Positions 9,701 to 17,806 are shown, counted from the first letter of the stretch. The stretch is DNA of 64,000 bases from Chryseobacterium sp. H1D6B (GCF_029892445.1 NZ_JARXVJ010000001.1:3472001-3536000); one strand, 5' to 3'. Numbers and translations: made by a program. The notes: generated by a model from the letters alone, not told the origin.

Positions 9701-10132
9701 ATGATTCCTTTCAAAAAATTTGTTAACTCATTAAATACAGCAGTTATTCAGTCACAAGCAGAATTGGCCGGTTGTAGACTTTCTTCGTTGAGTCATTTTT
9801 TTGAAGATGAACCTGAGCCTGGACATTTACTTTCTCAGCAGCTCCAGCCAAAGCAGATTCAAATTAAAATGCCTGATTCAGAACAAATATTTTCTGTTCC
9901 TTTGATCTCACTAGTGCCGTTGTCTATGCAGGAAATTAAAACAGCAGATGTGACAATAAGATTTGAGATGACGCTTATCAATGATGAACTCTATATAATC
10001 ATAGGCAGCCAGCAGCCAGCAAATTGTTTAAAAGGAAAAATAGAGATTAAATTAGATCCGTTACAAAGCCAAGAAGATTTTGAGCAATTAATTCATTCAT
10101 ATGAGACAACGTTAAAAAGCCAGTTCTCTTAA
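9701..10132 (+). CDS. DUF2589 family protein, short form
   Basis: Protein of 143 residues, second DUF2589 member of the cluster. I chose the ATG at 9701, 1 bp after the zinc-ribbon stop, because an upstream in-frame ATG would overlap the zinc-ribbon gene and add a low-complexity Lys/Asn leader. The family core is VPLISLVPLSMQEIKTADVT followed by IRFEM, parallel to IPLNSLAVDQSTISFNLEI in the long form. It lacks the long form's C-terminal P-G helix and instead ends in a short amphipathic helix. A terminator follows immediately, so the operon is the three genes 8916-10132. Confidence 0.72.
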   Translation: MIPFKKFVNSLNTAVIQSQAELAGCRLSSLSHFFEDEPEPGHLLSQQLQPKQIQIKMPDSEQIFSVPLISLVPLSMQEIKTADVTIRFEMTLINDELYIIIGSQQPANCLKGKIEIKLDPLQSQEDFEQLIHSYETTLKSQFS

Positions 10133-10147
10133 AATAGTATAAAAATA

Positions 10148-10183
10148 AATTGCCTTCATTATTTTGGAGGCAGTTTTTGTTTT
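10148..10183 (+). terminator. Rho-independent terminator of the DUF2589 operon
   Basis: AATTGCCT and AGGCAGTT arms (one G-T wobble) enclose a short A/T loop, followed by TTTTGTTTT. It begins 15 bp after the stop of the last DUF2589 gene. Confidence 0.7.
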
Positions 10184-10267
10184 AGAGAGTCTGTGTTGAA
10201 TTATCCTGAAAGAAAATATTTTGGAACTTCTTCATTAATAATTTTCACTAATTTCATATCTTTAAAA

Positions 10268-10867
10268 ATGATTCCCGAAGAACTTTTAAAGAAATATAAT
10301 GGTAAAGTAAAGGATTACGAAAGCGGAGATTTTATCTATGAGGAAAATACAGAATGCCAAGGGTATTTTCAGATCCTATCCGGGAAAGTAAAGCTTAATA
10401 ATTACAGTGAAGACGGAAAAGAATTTATTCAGAATATCTTTGAAGCCCCGCAGTCTTTTGGTGAGGCCGTACTTTACATAAATGAAAAATATCCAGCCAA
10501 TGCCATAGCTTTAACAGACTGTACTATTATCCAGCTTTCTGCTAAAAATTTCTCAATGTTGTTAAAAGAATATCCGGAATGTTCATTGGAGATTAATAGA
10601 AATCTTTCACGAAGGCTGTATTATAAAATGATAATGTCACAGCATGTATTCTCTAAAAATCCTAATGTGAGGCTCAAAGCTCTAATGGATTATTTTAAAA
10701 ACACCCATTATCTGCAGAAAAATTCAGATAAAGAGTATTTGATTCCGTTAACACGCCAGCAGATGGCTGATCTTACCGGCTTACGGGTAGAAACTGTTAT
10801 CCGGACAATTAAATCCATGGAAAAAGAAAATCTCCTGATCATAAAAAAACGGCAAATCTACTATTAA
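10268..10867 (+). CDS. Crp/Fnr-family transcriptional regulator
   Basis: A 199-residue regulator with an N-terminal cyclic-nucleotide-binding-like beta barrel (about 10-115; YESGDFIYEENTECQGYFQI then FEAPQSFGEAVLYI) and a C-terminal winged helix (LTRQQMADLTGLRVETVIRT is the recognition region). The start at ATG 10268 begins MIPEELLKKY, as in relatives; an earlier in-frame ATG at 10193 would add 25 residues unlike the family and sits beside the previous terminator. There are no Fnr-type N-terminal cysteines, and the cAMP Arg-Ser pair is not evident, so the effector is unknown. It is monocistronic. Confidence 0.85.
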   Translation: MIPEELLKKYNGKVKDYESGDFIYEENTECQGYFQILSGKVKLNNYSEDGKEFIQNIFEAPQSFGEAVLYINEKYPANAIALTDCTIIQLSAKNFSMLLKEYPECSLEINRNLSRRLYYKMIMSQHVFSKNPNVRLKALMDYFKNTHYLQKNSDKEYLIPLTRQQMADLTGLRVETVIRTIKSMEKENLLIIKKRQIYY

Positions 10868-10980
10868 ATAAAAAAGCCGTTTGTGATTGAGATCATAATT
10901 GAAAAATTGGCCGTCATTGTAATTTTGAGAGAAATAAAAAGGGCGATTAATTTTGTGAAAAATTTGAGCTCATATCAGGA

Positions 10981-12132
10981 ATGAAAAGGAAAAAAATACA
11001 AAGACATCATTATTTAAGATTAATTTTAGTTTCAGTTTTAATCAGCATCTGTGCCTCTTTTATGGCTTATTCATTAAAGTTTATTACTGAATATTTTCAA
11101 AAACTACTGTTTCATTTTGCAGAAAATAAGTATTCTATATTCTTTATTTTCCTTCCTACAATCGGAATTACGGCTATTTACTTTTTGAGAAAATACCTTT
11201 TCCTGAACAGGAAGAATAAAGGAATAACAGAGATTTATAAAACTGTTGACCAAAGAAAAGATCATCTGCCCCTTTTTAAAATTCCATCCCATTATTTTAA
11301 TGGATTTCTCACTGTGGTTTTCGGAGGTTCTACTGGAATTGAGGTTTCTACTGTTGTTGCAGCGGCAACAATCGGAAATACTGCTTATGAAAAACATTTT
11401 TCTGCGAATGTTTACAAGCTGGAACTTATCTGTGCTGGGGTTACAGCCGGGGTTGCTGTTTTGTTTGGAAGTCCTGCAGCAGGCTGGCTTTTTGCTATGG
11501 AAGTCATTGCCAGGAAATTTAATAAAACACTTTTTATCAGCTGTACGGCATCAGCTGTTATTTCGGGGATTTTTATTCATTTCCTGAAAAGTGAACCGCT
11601 TCTTGCTTTTGAAATTACAGGATGGAAATGGGCGGCTATTCCGTTTTTTGTGATTTTAAGTTTGTTAGGAGGGATTTTATCTGTTTATTTTACAGTTTTA
11701 GTTATTAAAATTAAAGACTTTTTTTCAGGGATTTCCAATAATTTTTTCAGAGTAAATCTTGGGGCTTTGATGGTAGGAAGCTTGATATTTTGTTTTCCGT
11801 TTTTGTATGGAGACAGCTATCATTCGCTTTCGGAAATTCTGAATCATCCTCAAAGTTATTCTTTCCTGTTCCTCCTTTTTCTGATCCTGCTGAAACCGCT
11901 GGCTTCTTCACTTACACTTGGGGCTGGGGGAGACGGGGGTGTTTTTGCACCCAGTATTGCTGCAGGTGCTTTTCTGGGGTTTACGTTTGCCCATTTCTGC
12001 AATACTTTTTTCGGAACCTCTTTACTCTATTTGAATTTCGTTTTAGTAGGAGCTGCTGCTACTTTGTCGGCCTCTATTTATGCTCCTTTTACGGCGCTTT
12101 TCTTGGTCTGTAATCTGGTTCCTAACGGATAA
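10981..12132 (+). CDS. ClC-family chloride channel/antiporter, C-terminally truncated
   Basis: Polytopic ClC transporter, 383 residues as read. Selectivity-filter motifs are present: GGSTGIEVSTVVAAATIGN in place of the helix F motif, GSPAAGWLFAMEV for helix D/H, and LGAGGDGGVFAPSIAAGAFLG for the helix N motif G-x-F-x-P. The coding frame stops at TAA 12130-12132, directly after LVCNLVPNG, but the same frame then continues with convincing ClC helix R sequence for 33 codons. An in-frame nonsense change has therefore probably removed the last helix. The position of the catalytic Tyr (Tyr445 in the E. coli ClC-ec1 protein) falls in the missing part, so activity is doubtful. Confidence 0.85.
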   Translation: MKRKKIQRHHYLRLILVSVLISICASFMAYSLKFITEYFQKLLFHFAENKYSIFFIFLPTIGITAIYFLRKYLFLNRKNKGITEIYKTVDQRKDHLPLFKIPSHYFNGFLTVVFGGSTGIEVSTVVAAATIGNTAYEKHFSANVYKLELICAGVTAGVAVLFGSPAAGWLFAMEVIARKFNKTLFISCTASAVISGIFIHFLKSEPLLAFEITGWKWAAIPFFVILSLLGGILSVYFTVLVIKIKDFFSGISNNFFRVNLGALMVGSLIFCFPFLYGDSYHSLSEILNHPQSYSFLFLLFLILLKPLASSLTLGAGGDGGVFAPSIAAGAFLGFTFAHFCNTFFGTSLLYLNFVLVGAAATLSASIYAPFTALFLVCNLVPNG

Positions 12133-12231
12133 GTATTATTTTTCCCAATTTTGACAGGTTGTCTGATCTCAAAAAATTTAGCTCAAAAAATCTTACCCTA
12201 TAATGTGTATACCTATACCATGAAAAGCTAA
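12133..12231 (+). pseudogene. Lost C-terminal tail of the ClC gene, same frame after TAA
   Basis: Reading on after the TAA gives V-L-F-F-P-I-L-T-G-C-L-I-S-K-N then LAQKILPYNVYTYTMKS and a stop at 12229-12231. This matches the end of ClC proteins: a hydrophobic helix, then a basic turn, then Pro-Tyr as in the helix R start of ClC-ec1. A single base change from TAT or TAC (Tyr) to TAA explains it. It could be a real mutation or a base-calling error. Confidence 0.7.
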
Positions 12232-12421
12232 ATGCAAAAAAACGAAAATATTTCTCACACTTTTTTTTTGACGGATTAGTGATTTCATCATTTTAAACGT
12301 AATGGAATCATTTTTATAATTGTCTTACTAATAAATAAAATCAAGACTGTAAACTAAATGACCATATCCACGGTGTTTTTTAGTACTTTAGCCACATAAC
12401 ATTTTATTAAAAAATTAATCC

Positions 12422-13513
12422 ATGATAAAACGATTTCTATTCACTTTTCTTGCTTTTTTATCTTGTCAGATAGTGTATTCTCAAACCTTTGACGACAGCT
12501 CTTGCTGGGAATATTTTAAAATTACTAAAGACTTAAAAAACGACAAACCTCTGGACAAAAAAACCTGGAATCAGTTTTTAAAAAATGAAGCGATACAGGT
12601 TTATCTGAACGATCAGGGTGTTGACAGTACCTATATAGAGAATTACAGAAGAGCCATGGAGATCGTCTATATGCCCAAAAACAGTGCTGGACTAGAGAAA
12701 AGACTGAAAGATCCAATGACCAACTGGTGGGTTTATATTGTGAATGAGTATAAGGTAAATGAAGACCAGATGAAAAAATATCTAACCGAAATTCAAAAAG
12801 ATCCTAAACATTATTTTGATACCTGCTATCAATATACCTATCAGATGCTTCCTAAGAAATATCAAAAAAAGGCACCGGAATCTAAAGTGACTATTATTCC
12901 AATACACAACGATGCGCACGTAAAGAATGGCTGGATGGTCTTCACTCTTTTATCAGCCTATTTTCATGATGCCAATAAAATGGGTGCAATGGGAGGCCAC
13001 GAGTTTCATCATGTCTTGAGACCTCAACTTGTATTTGAGACAGAAGATCAGGATAAAGTGATTGTAGGTCTGCTTCAAAGAATTTTGAATGAAGGAAGTG
13101 CTGATTTAGTAGATAAAATATATGAAGGAAAAGATGCGGTAAAACTATTGGAATTTCAGAGAGGAATACGTGAAGAATTCATTGCAGACGGAGCAAAAGT
13201 AATTAAAAATATTGATTCCCTATTGTCTGTAAAGCCATTAGACCGCTCTAAATTAAAGCTGAATAAACTCATTAATATTGGAAACACCAGTGGCCATGTT
13301 CCGGGATGTTATATGTCCAGTATCATAGAAAAAGCAGGCTATAAAAAAGAGCTGGTAAAGCATGTTGATGATCCTTTTGAATTTGTATACTTATATGATA
13401 AAGCATCGAAAAAAGATAAGAATGCTTACGTTCTGTCGGCTGCAACAATGGATCTTGTTCGTGAGCTGGATAAAAAATACAGGCCTAAAGCACGGATTGA
13501 ACAGCATCAATAG
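12422..13513 (+). CDS. Secreted putative Zn-dependent protease (DUF5700-like)
   Basis: Exported protein of 363 residues. A signal peptide ends at IVYSQT. The catalytic zinc motif is HEFHH (H-E-x-x-H) inside GAMGGHEFHHVLRP near residue 200, followed about 35 residues later by ILNEGSADLVDKIY, where the Glu is the expected third zinc ligand of a gluzincin. The overall layout, a helical region before and after with a YMSSIIEKAGYKKELVKH stretch near the end, matches the Bacteroidota family annotated as DUF5700 putative Zn-dependent protease. Substrate unknown. It stands alone with its own terminator at 13534. Confidence 0.8.
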   Translation: MIKRFLFTFLAFLSCQIVYSQTFDDSSCWEYFKITKDLKNDKPLDKKTWNQFLKNEAIQVYLNDQGVDSTYIENYRRAMEIVYMPKNSAGLEKRLKDPMTNWWVYIVNEYKVNEDQMKKYLTEIQKDPKHYFDTCYQYTYQMLPKKYQKKAPESKVTIIPIHNDAHVKNGWMVFTLLSAYFHDANKMGAMGGHEFHHVLRPQLVFETEDQDKVIVGLLQRILNEGSADLVDKIYEGKDAVKLLEFQRGIREEFIADGAKVIKNIDSLLSVKPLDRSKLKLNKLINIGNTSGHVPGCYMSSIIEKAGYKKELVKHVDDPFEFVYLYDKASKKDKNAYVLSAATMDLVRELDKKYRPKARIEQHQ

Positions 13514-13533
13514 AAGAAAACTCATAAATACAG

Positions 13534-13565
13534 AAAGGACAAATCATTGATTTGTCCTTTTTGCT
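13534..13565. terminator. Bidirectional terminator
   Basis: Perfect 12-bp arms AAAGGACAAATC (13534-13545) and GATTTGTCCTTT (13549-13560) with a 3-nt loop, then TTTT. It serves the protease on the plus strand and the GLPGLI remnant on the minus strand. Confidence 0.88.
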
Positions 13566-13570
13566 GTTTT

Positions 13571-13783
13571 TTAATATAAACTTAATTCGATAGGATTGTA
13601 ATTTTTTTCTGCTTCCACAGCATTACGTCTCATAAATTCAATGTCTTCTTTGTTTTCAATAAATTGTTCATGCAGTCTCATCATGCCTGCTGTCCTGTTT
13701 TTAAAAATTTCGGCAGTTTTTTCCTTTGTTATTTTTTTTACATTTCTCGCTATGTTAGCAGATACGCAGATGTATTTATAAAC
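13571..13783 (-). pseudogene. C-terminal remnant of a second GLPGLI-family gene
   Basis: The minus frame ending at TAA 13571-13573 translates to a 3' fragment that aligns without gaps to the last 64 residues of the neighbouring intact gene at 13812: about 42 of 64 residues are identical by eye, and the ends NYNPIELSLY and NYNPIELSIY are nearly the same. No start codon or upstream two-thirds is present, because the fragment is cut 25 bp from the stop of the intact copy. It is the rump of a tandem duplicate after a deletion. Confidence 0.82.
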
Positions 13784-13811
13784 TAGATTCCCAAGCAGTG
13801 TGGGACATTAA

Positions 13812-14591
13812 TTAATAAATACTTAATTCAATAGGATTGTAATTTTTTTCTGCTTCTATTACATTTCTTCTTATCATTTCAAGATCTTCTTTATTTTCAA
13901 GATACTGTTCGTGTACGCGCATTTTGCCTGCAGCCCTATTTTTTAAAAGCTCCCATATTTTATCCTTCGTTGTTTTTTTTGCATTAAGCGATGCGTTAGC
14001 AGATCTGCAGGTATATTTTCTTTTTCTAAAGGTGTAAAGTGTATAATGATAGTCGTCTTTAGCATCATATATTTCAGTTATTAATCCGGGCAGGCCGTTA
14101 AATTTATAGGGCCCGTACTGAAAGGGAATATCAGGAGTGAACCAAGCCGTCCAGATTCTGCCGTATTTGGTGGTTTCCGCTTTCTGGCATTTGAAACCTA
14201 AGACCGTTTTGAATTCGTTTTTGATCTTCCAATTGATACTATTGGGTTCTTCATATGAATAGTCGGCATAGTTAATTTCAGATGTAACATAAATTTTAGC
14301 TGATGTTGTACCAATAGTTTCACGGAAATCTGTTACATACCTCATTCCTTCATCCATAGGGATATTTACTTTTTCTATTTCAAGAGAGTCTGCAATGTAC
14401 TTATTCATATTCTTAAAAAAGGAAGCTTTTTGATTGATCAGGAGAGCAAAGGTTGTTTCCTTTTTATAATCACTGACATTAGAAAGTTTATATTTTAGTT
14501 TATAATCTGCTTCGTAAATTACATCAAATTTTTTCTGAGAAAATAGGAATGTTACGATTAATAAATTAATCAGTAGTATTATCTTTTTCAT
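13812..14591 (-). CDS. Secreted GLPGLI-family protein
   Basis: Exported protein of 259 residues. A signal peptide (MKKIILLINLLIVTFLFSQ) precedes a beta-rich body. The family-naming motif occurs verbatim: FNGLPGLITEIYDAKDDYHY near residue 165. An acidic/aromatic WTAWFTPDIPFQYGPYKF segment precedes it. GLPGLI proteins are Bacteroidota periplasmic or outer-surface proteins of unknown function, often in clusters and next to TonB-dependent receptors. Here the gene is followed only by a remnant of its own duplicate. The length is normal for the family. Confidence 0.88.
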   Translation of the reverse strand: MKKIILLINLLIVTFLFSQKKFDVIYEADYKLKYKLSNVSDYKKETTFALLINQKASFFKNMNKYIADSLEIEKVNIPMDEGMRYVTDFRETIGTTSAKIYVTSEINYADYSYEEPNSINWKIKNEFKTVLGFKCQKAETTKYGRIWTAWFTPDIPFQYGPYKFNGLPGLITEIYDAKDDYHYTLYTFRKRKYTCRSANASLNAKKTTKDKIWELLKNRAAGKMRVHEQYLENKEDLEMIRRNVIEAEKNYNPIELSIY

Positions 14592-14657
14592 TTTAAATAT
14601 TTTTTAGTTAAACAGTAAAGACCGCCAATATATGACGGCCATACTAAATAGTTTCTA

Positions 14658-14873
14658 TTAATGGCTGTAAATTACAGTAATCACGGTAGAACCTGCGTGT
14701 TTAGGACAATTTTCACTATTCAAATCGGTTAGGTAACCGTTTAATTGGGTGTTTGTCATGTGATCTGCAATAGTCTGACTCACCTGAACAACCTTTCCGC
14801 AAGAAGTTCTGAAAGGAAATGCGCTTATCACGCCCGCTGCTAGTAAAGCACCTAGTAAAATTGTCTTTTTCAT
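14658..14873 (-). CDS. Small exported peptide with two cysteines
   Basis: I start it at ATG 14873, giving MKKTILLGALLAAGVISA, a clean signal peptide; an upstream ATG at 14900 would prefix a charged leader. The mature part is only about 50 residues: FPFRTSCGKVVQVSQTIADH, then a spacer, then NSENCPKHAGSTVITVIYSH. Two Cys (about residues 25 and 56) could form a disulfide. This resembles small secreted peptides found in multiple copies in Chryseobacterium, none with a known role. It lies 66 bp upstream of the GLPGLI gene on the same strand and may share its promoter. Confidence 0.65.
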   Translation of the reverse strand: MKKTILLGALLAAGVISAFPFRTSCGKVVQVSQTIADHMTNTQLNGYLTDLNSENCPKHAGSTVITVIYSH

Positions 14874-15262
14874 AATGTGTGTTTTTAATTTCTGGATCAA
14901 AAATATTAAAATAAATCAATTAAAGAAGAATTATTTTTTTATGTTAAGTTGCCTGATAACAGGTGGTGTAAGCTGTTATTTATATTATTACGGGAAAATA
15001 TGAAATTGTTTAAGCGGATGTGATGGGTGGGTTGAAATTTTTCTTGAAGTGGAAAATATTTTGACATAACTTACAAATAATGCGTAGATGATTGTGAGGG
15101 GTGGATATATCTATCTGGGGTTAAGTAGAATTAATTATTAAAATCTTCAAATGATATTTAGAGATTTCTTATCCACTTATCTTCATTATAAAAATATGTA
15201 TTCCCATTGTTGTGAATAAAAAAATAATTGTATTATTGTATAACAAATAAAACACAAACTAA
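14874..15262. other. AT-rich divergent promoter region
   Basis: This 389-bp gap separates the small exported peptide on the minus strand from the lipoprotein on the plus strand. It must hold both promoters. No terminator, repeat or open frame above background was found, and no clear TAnnTTTG box could be assigned. Confidence 0.5.
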
Positions 15263-16564
15263 ATGAAAAAAAAATTATTTATACAGCTTCTGCTGTTCTT
15301 CACTTCGTGCCTTGCTCTCTATTCCTGCATCCATGATGATGTATCTTCTGCAGCAGATCCTGCTTTAAAAGAATATACCAACAAAAGCCTCTGGAAGGAA
15401 GATGAAAAGTATATCAAAAATGTAATGGAGATTTATCAAGCAAATGAAGATAAAATTAAAAAAACAAGCGGAACTCCTTATTGGGATTATGCTTTAACCT
15501 TAGAAAGCTTTGATGAAAGCTTCTTAATGGTTCCTATTGTTGAAGCAGAAAGGGTTGTTTCAGTTATGCAGGTTCCAAGACATGGAAGCAAAATTCGTTT
15601 CTATTATACAAACTTCAAGAGCCAAATCGACTTCTTCCAAGCTCTTATATCTGCGCAATATAAAAAAGCAATTCTTTCAGATGCCCCTGAAGCAGATAAA
15701 ACCATTGTATGTAAGACTGTAACGGTCAGTGTATGGCTTCCCGATAATGAAAGCAATCCTGATCCGGGTTCGGGAGCTGGACATTGGGGAACGCATTCTG
15801 TCATTAAATGCAAACAAGTTCTGGATAATTGTTCGGGTGTTGTAGGACCAGACGGACAATGTATAACTGGTGGTGCTGGGGATCCAGGAGACTTTCCTTA
15901 TCCAGGAGGCGGAGGCGGGACTCCTGAAATACCATTAGAAAACCCGTGCACTAAGTTAGGGGCTCAGACAGCAGATGTTGCTTTTAAATCAAAAACTGAT
16001 TTTTTAAAAACAAAATTCAATGATTCTAATGAAAGTGGTTTTAGAGTAGGAAGCCCCGTTCCCGGATCTGGGCAGACAGGAAATCAGTATCAGCAATTAA
16101 GCAATAAACCAGGGACTAATAATCTTGATTTCAAAATATTTAACACAACAAATGGAATAATGCACTCTCACTATGACGTTTTAATTCCTATATTTTCACC
16201 CGGAGATATTAATCTGTTTATACAGCTGCTTCAGAATGCACAGGCTAATAATATTCCTTTGAGTGAAGTATTTCTTTCTGTAGTTACCAGCCAGGGAGTA
16301 TACCAGTTAAGAGGAGACGGCATTAATGTTGATAATTTGACTATGTATACGGATAATCAAATAGAAACCTTTAATGGTATATATTCAGGAATGATAGGTA
16401 GTCCTAATATTTCAAAAGAAGATCTGCAAAAAGGATTTTTAAAATTCATGAAGGAAAATATGAATATAGATGGAGCAAAACTTTACGAAACAAGCACTTC
16501 AGGAGATAATAAAGAGCTGTACCTAAACGGCAATAATAATTTAGCAAGTGCAACCTGCCCATAA
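15263..16564 (+). CDS. Lipoprotein with Gly-rich linker and JAMM-like motif
   Basis: Exported lipoprotein of 433 residues. The signal peptide ends in a lipobox L-Y-S-C with the lipidated Cys at residue 22, followed by IHDDV. Residues about 25-190 are an uncharacterised alpha/beta part. About 195-222 is a Gly/Pro-rich linker (GGAGDPGDFPYPGGGGGTP). The C-terminal domain (about 225-390) contains IMHSHYDVLIPIFSPGDINL: H-S-H followed after eight residues by S-x-x-D. That recalls the JAMM/MPN metalloprotease signature H-x-H-x7-S-x-x-D, with one extra residue, and NESGFRVGSP upstream could supply the Glu. Catalysis is inference only. The gene at 16580 follows after 15 bp, probably in one operon. Confidence 0.75.
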   Translation: MKKKLFIQLLLFFTSCLALYSCIHDDVSSAADPALKEYTNKSLWKEDEKYIKNVMEIYQANEDKIKKTSGTPYWDYALTLESFDESFLMVPIVEAERVVSVMQVPRHGSKIRFYYTNFKSQIDFFQALISAQYKKAILSDAPEADKTIVCKTVTVSVWLPDNESNPDPGSGAGHWGTHSVIKCKQVLDNCSGVVGPDGQCITGGAGDPGDFPYPGGGGGTPEIPLENPCTKLGAQTADVAFKSKTDFLKTKFNDSNESGFRVGSPVPGSGQTGNQYQQLSNKPGTNNLDFKIFNTTNGIMHSHYDVLIPIFSPGDINLFIQLLQNAQANNIPLSEVFLSVVTSQGVYQLRGDGINVDNLTMYTDNQIETFNGIYSGMIGSPNISKEDLQKGFLKFMKENMNIDGAKLYETSTSGDNKELYLNGNNNLASATCP

Positions 16565-16579
16565 CAAAAAAATAAAGCA

Positions 16580-17161
16580 ATGAAAAAAATATTAGCAATA
16601 TTATTGATTTTAAGTATTAATTCTATTTCGGCGCAGCAGATATTTCCGCTGAATACAAGTAAAATAGATTATTCTAACGGAGATTATTACAAAGATTTGG
16701 ACGGGGAACTTAACCCGTACACTGGAACATGGAAAGGAACATGGGAAGGTAAAACGCTGTACCTTGAATTAAGAAAAATAAAAAAAAGATTTACATCAAC
16801 TTCCGGTAATTATTTCGATTCTGATCAAATAGTAGGCGAACGTAAAGTAATATCTTCTGCCGGGGCTGTTGAAGTTGACAGGATAATCGGTTTTGATGAA
16901 TCTGCTTCGGAGTTTTTAGGTATTTTTGGACAGTACAATAATTTTTCACAAAAATATCTATTATTCCAGCCTAGAAATATGTGTAATGCTACTGCTAATG
17001 TAAATGTAACTTTCAGTAATGCAGAAAAAACACAATTGATTTTACATTTTCAAGAAAACCCTGGGATTCTCACAGAGTCCTGCCATCTTTATAATCAACT
17101 GGCAGATGGAAAAGGATTTCCGTTTAATTTTCCCAAAGACATCGTTTTAACAAAACAATAA
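16580..17161 (+). CDS. Secreted DUF6705-like protein
   Basis: Exported protein of 193 residues with a signal peptide ending ISAQQ. The following LNTSKIDYSNGDYYKDLDGE and NPYTGTWKGTWEGKTLYLEL segments match the family I know as DUF6705 in Flavobacteriia (small lipocalin-like beta proteins). Two Cys lie in the C-terminal half (RNMCNATAN and TESCHLYN) and may pair. It lies 15 bp after the lipoprotein stop and is probably co-transcribed. Function unknown; the family name is recalled from overall pattern rather than a decisive motif. Confidence 0.7.
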   Translation: MKKILAILLILSINSISAQQIFPLNTSKIDYSNGDYYKDLDGELNPYTGTWKGTWEGKTLYLELRKIKKRFTSTSGNYFDSDQIVGERKVISSAGAVEVDRIIGFDESASEFLGIFGQYNNFSQKYLLFQPRNMCNATANVNVTFSNAEKTQLILHFQENPGILTESCHLYNQLADGKGFPFNFPKDIVLTKQ

Positions 17162-17178
17162 TATAATAGTTCTAATAA

Positions 17179-17298
17179 ATAATAAAAGTCAATAATAATA
17201 TTCCAGAATACATTTTAGAAAACCAGCAGGAATATATCAGTCTTTTAAAAGAGCAGATAGAAGTCTTAAAAGAAGAAAACAAGAAATTAAAATCATAA
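17179..17298 (+). pseudogene. Relic of a coiled-coil C-terminus (regulator-like)
   Basis: An open frame after a stop at 17176 and ending at TAA 17296-17298 reads as protein: IPEYILENQQEYISLLKEQI followed by EVLKEENKKLKS, a strong heptad coiled coil. It has no ATG or other usable start. In Bacteroidota the phrase YILENQ-x-EYI-x-LLKEQI-x-x-L-x-x-EN-x-x-L is a common C-terminus of short HTH (XRE/Cro-type) regulators, so I read this as the tail of one whose DNA-binding domain was deleted. Confidence 0.5.
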
Positions 17299-17340
17299 AA
17301 AATATTCTGTTTCTGCCTTAGGAAACAAGATAATAAATAC

Positions 17341-17372
17341 AAAATACCGCTTCCTTGGAAGCGGTATTTTTG
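17341..17372. terminator. Strong bidirectional terminator
   Basis: Perfect 14-bp arms AAAATACCGCTTCC (17341-17354) and GGAAGCGGTATTTT (17357-17370) with a 2-nt gap. It separates the DUF6705 region from the convergent VOC gene. Confidence 0.88.
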
Positions 17373-17410
17373 TTGAGATAGATTTCAATTAATCGAAGAA
17401 AAATAAAAGC

Positions 17411-17806
17411 TTAACTAAACTTTTTCAAAGCCTCAGCACTCACCGGCGTGAAAAAATTAATTAAATTTCCATCCGGATCGCAGAACAAAAGCGATCTGTT
17501 GCCCCAAGGCATTGTCGTAGGCGTCTGGATAATATTGTTTGTTATACCTTTAATTCTTTCGTATTCAGCGTCTACATCAGCAACAAGAAATTCTATGATG
17601 CTGTTTTTGCTGCCTGTGGATGCTGTTAAATTTTCTCCGAACAGTTTCATAGTACGGCTACTTCCTATGGCAAGGGTGATGGAGTCTGTCGAAAGTTCAG
17701 CAAAATCTTCGGTATACCATTGAGCTGTTAATCCAACTGCTTTTTCATAGAATTCAACGGATTGTTTGATGTCTTTTGTGATAAGTCTTAATGAAGCTAA
17801 TTTCAT
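17411..17806 (-). CDS. VOC superfamily (glyoxalase/bleomycin-resistance-like) protein
   Basis: A 131-residue single VOC unit pair. The first beta-alpha-beta-beta-beta module is LRLITKDIKQSVEFYEKAVG; the second is IIEFLVADVDAEYERIKGIT, ending in MPWGNRSLLFCDPDGNLINF, the hallmark G-x-x-x-x-F-x-D-P-D-G-N motif whose Asn/Glu region closes the metal site. Potential metal ligands include the Glu in AELSTDS and the Asp/Asn of the final motif. Such proteins may be dioxygenases, lyases or drug-binding proteins; nothing in the context narrows this down. It is a single gene, convergent with the previous operon. Confidence 0.85.
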   Translation of the reverse strand: MKLASLRLITKDIKQSVEFYEKAVGLTAQWYTEDFAELSTDSITLAIGSSRTMKLFGENLTASTGSKNSIIEFLVADVDAEYERIKGITNNIIQTPTTMPWGNRSLLFCDPDGNLINFFTPVSAEALKKFS

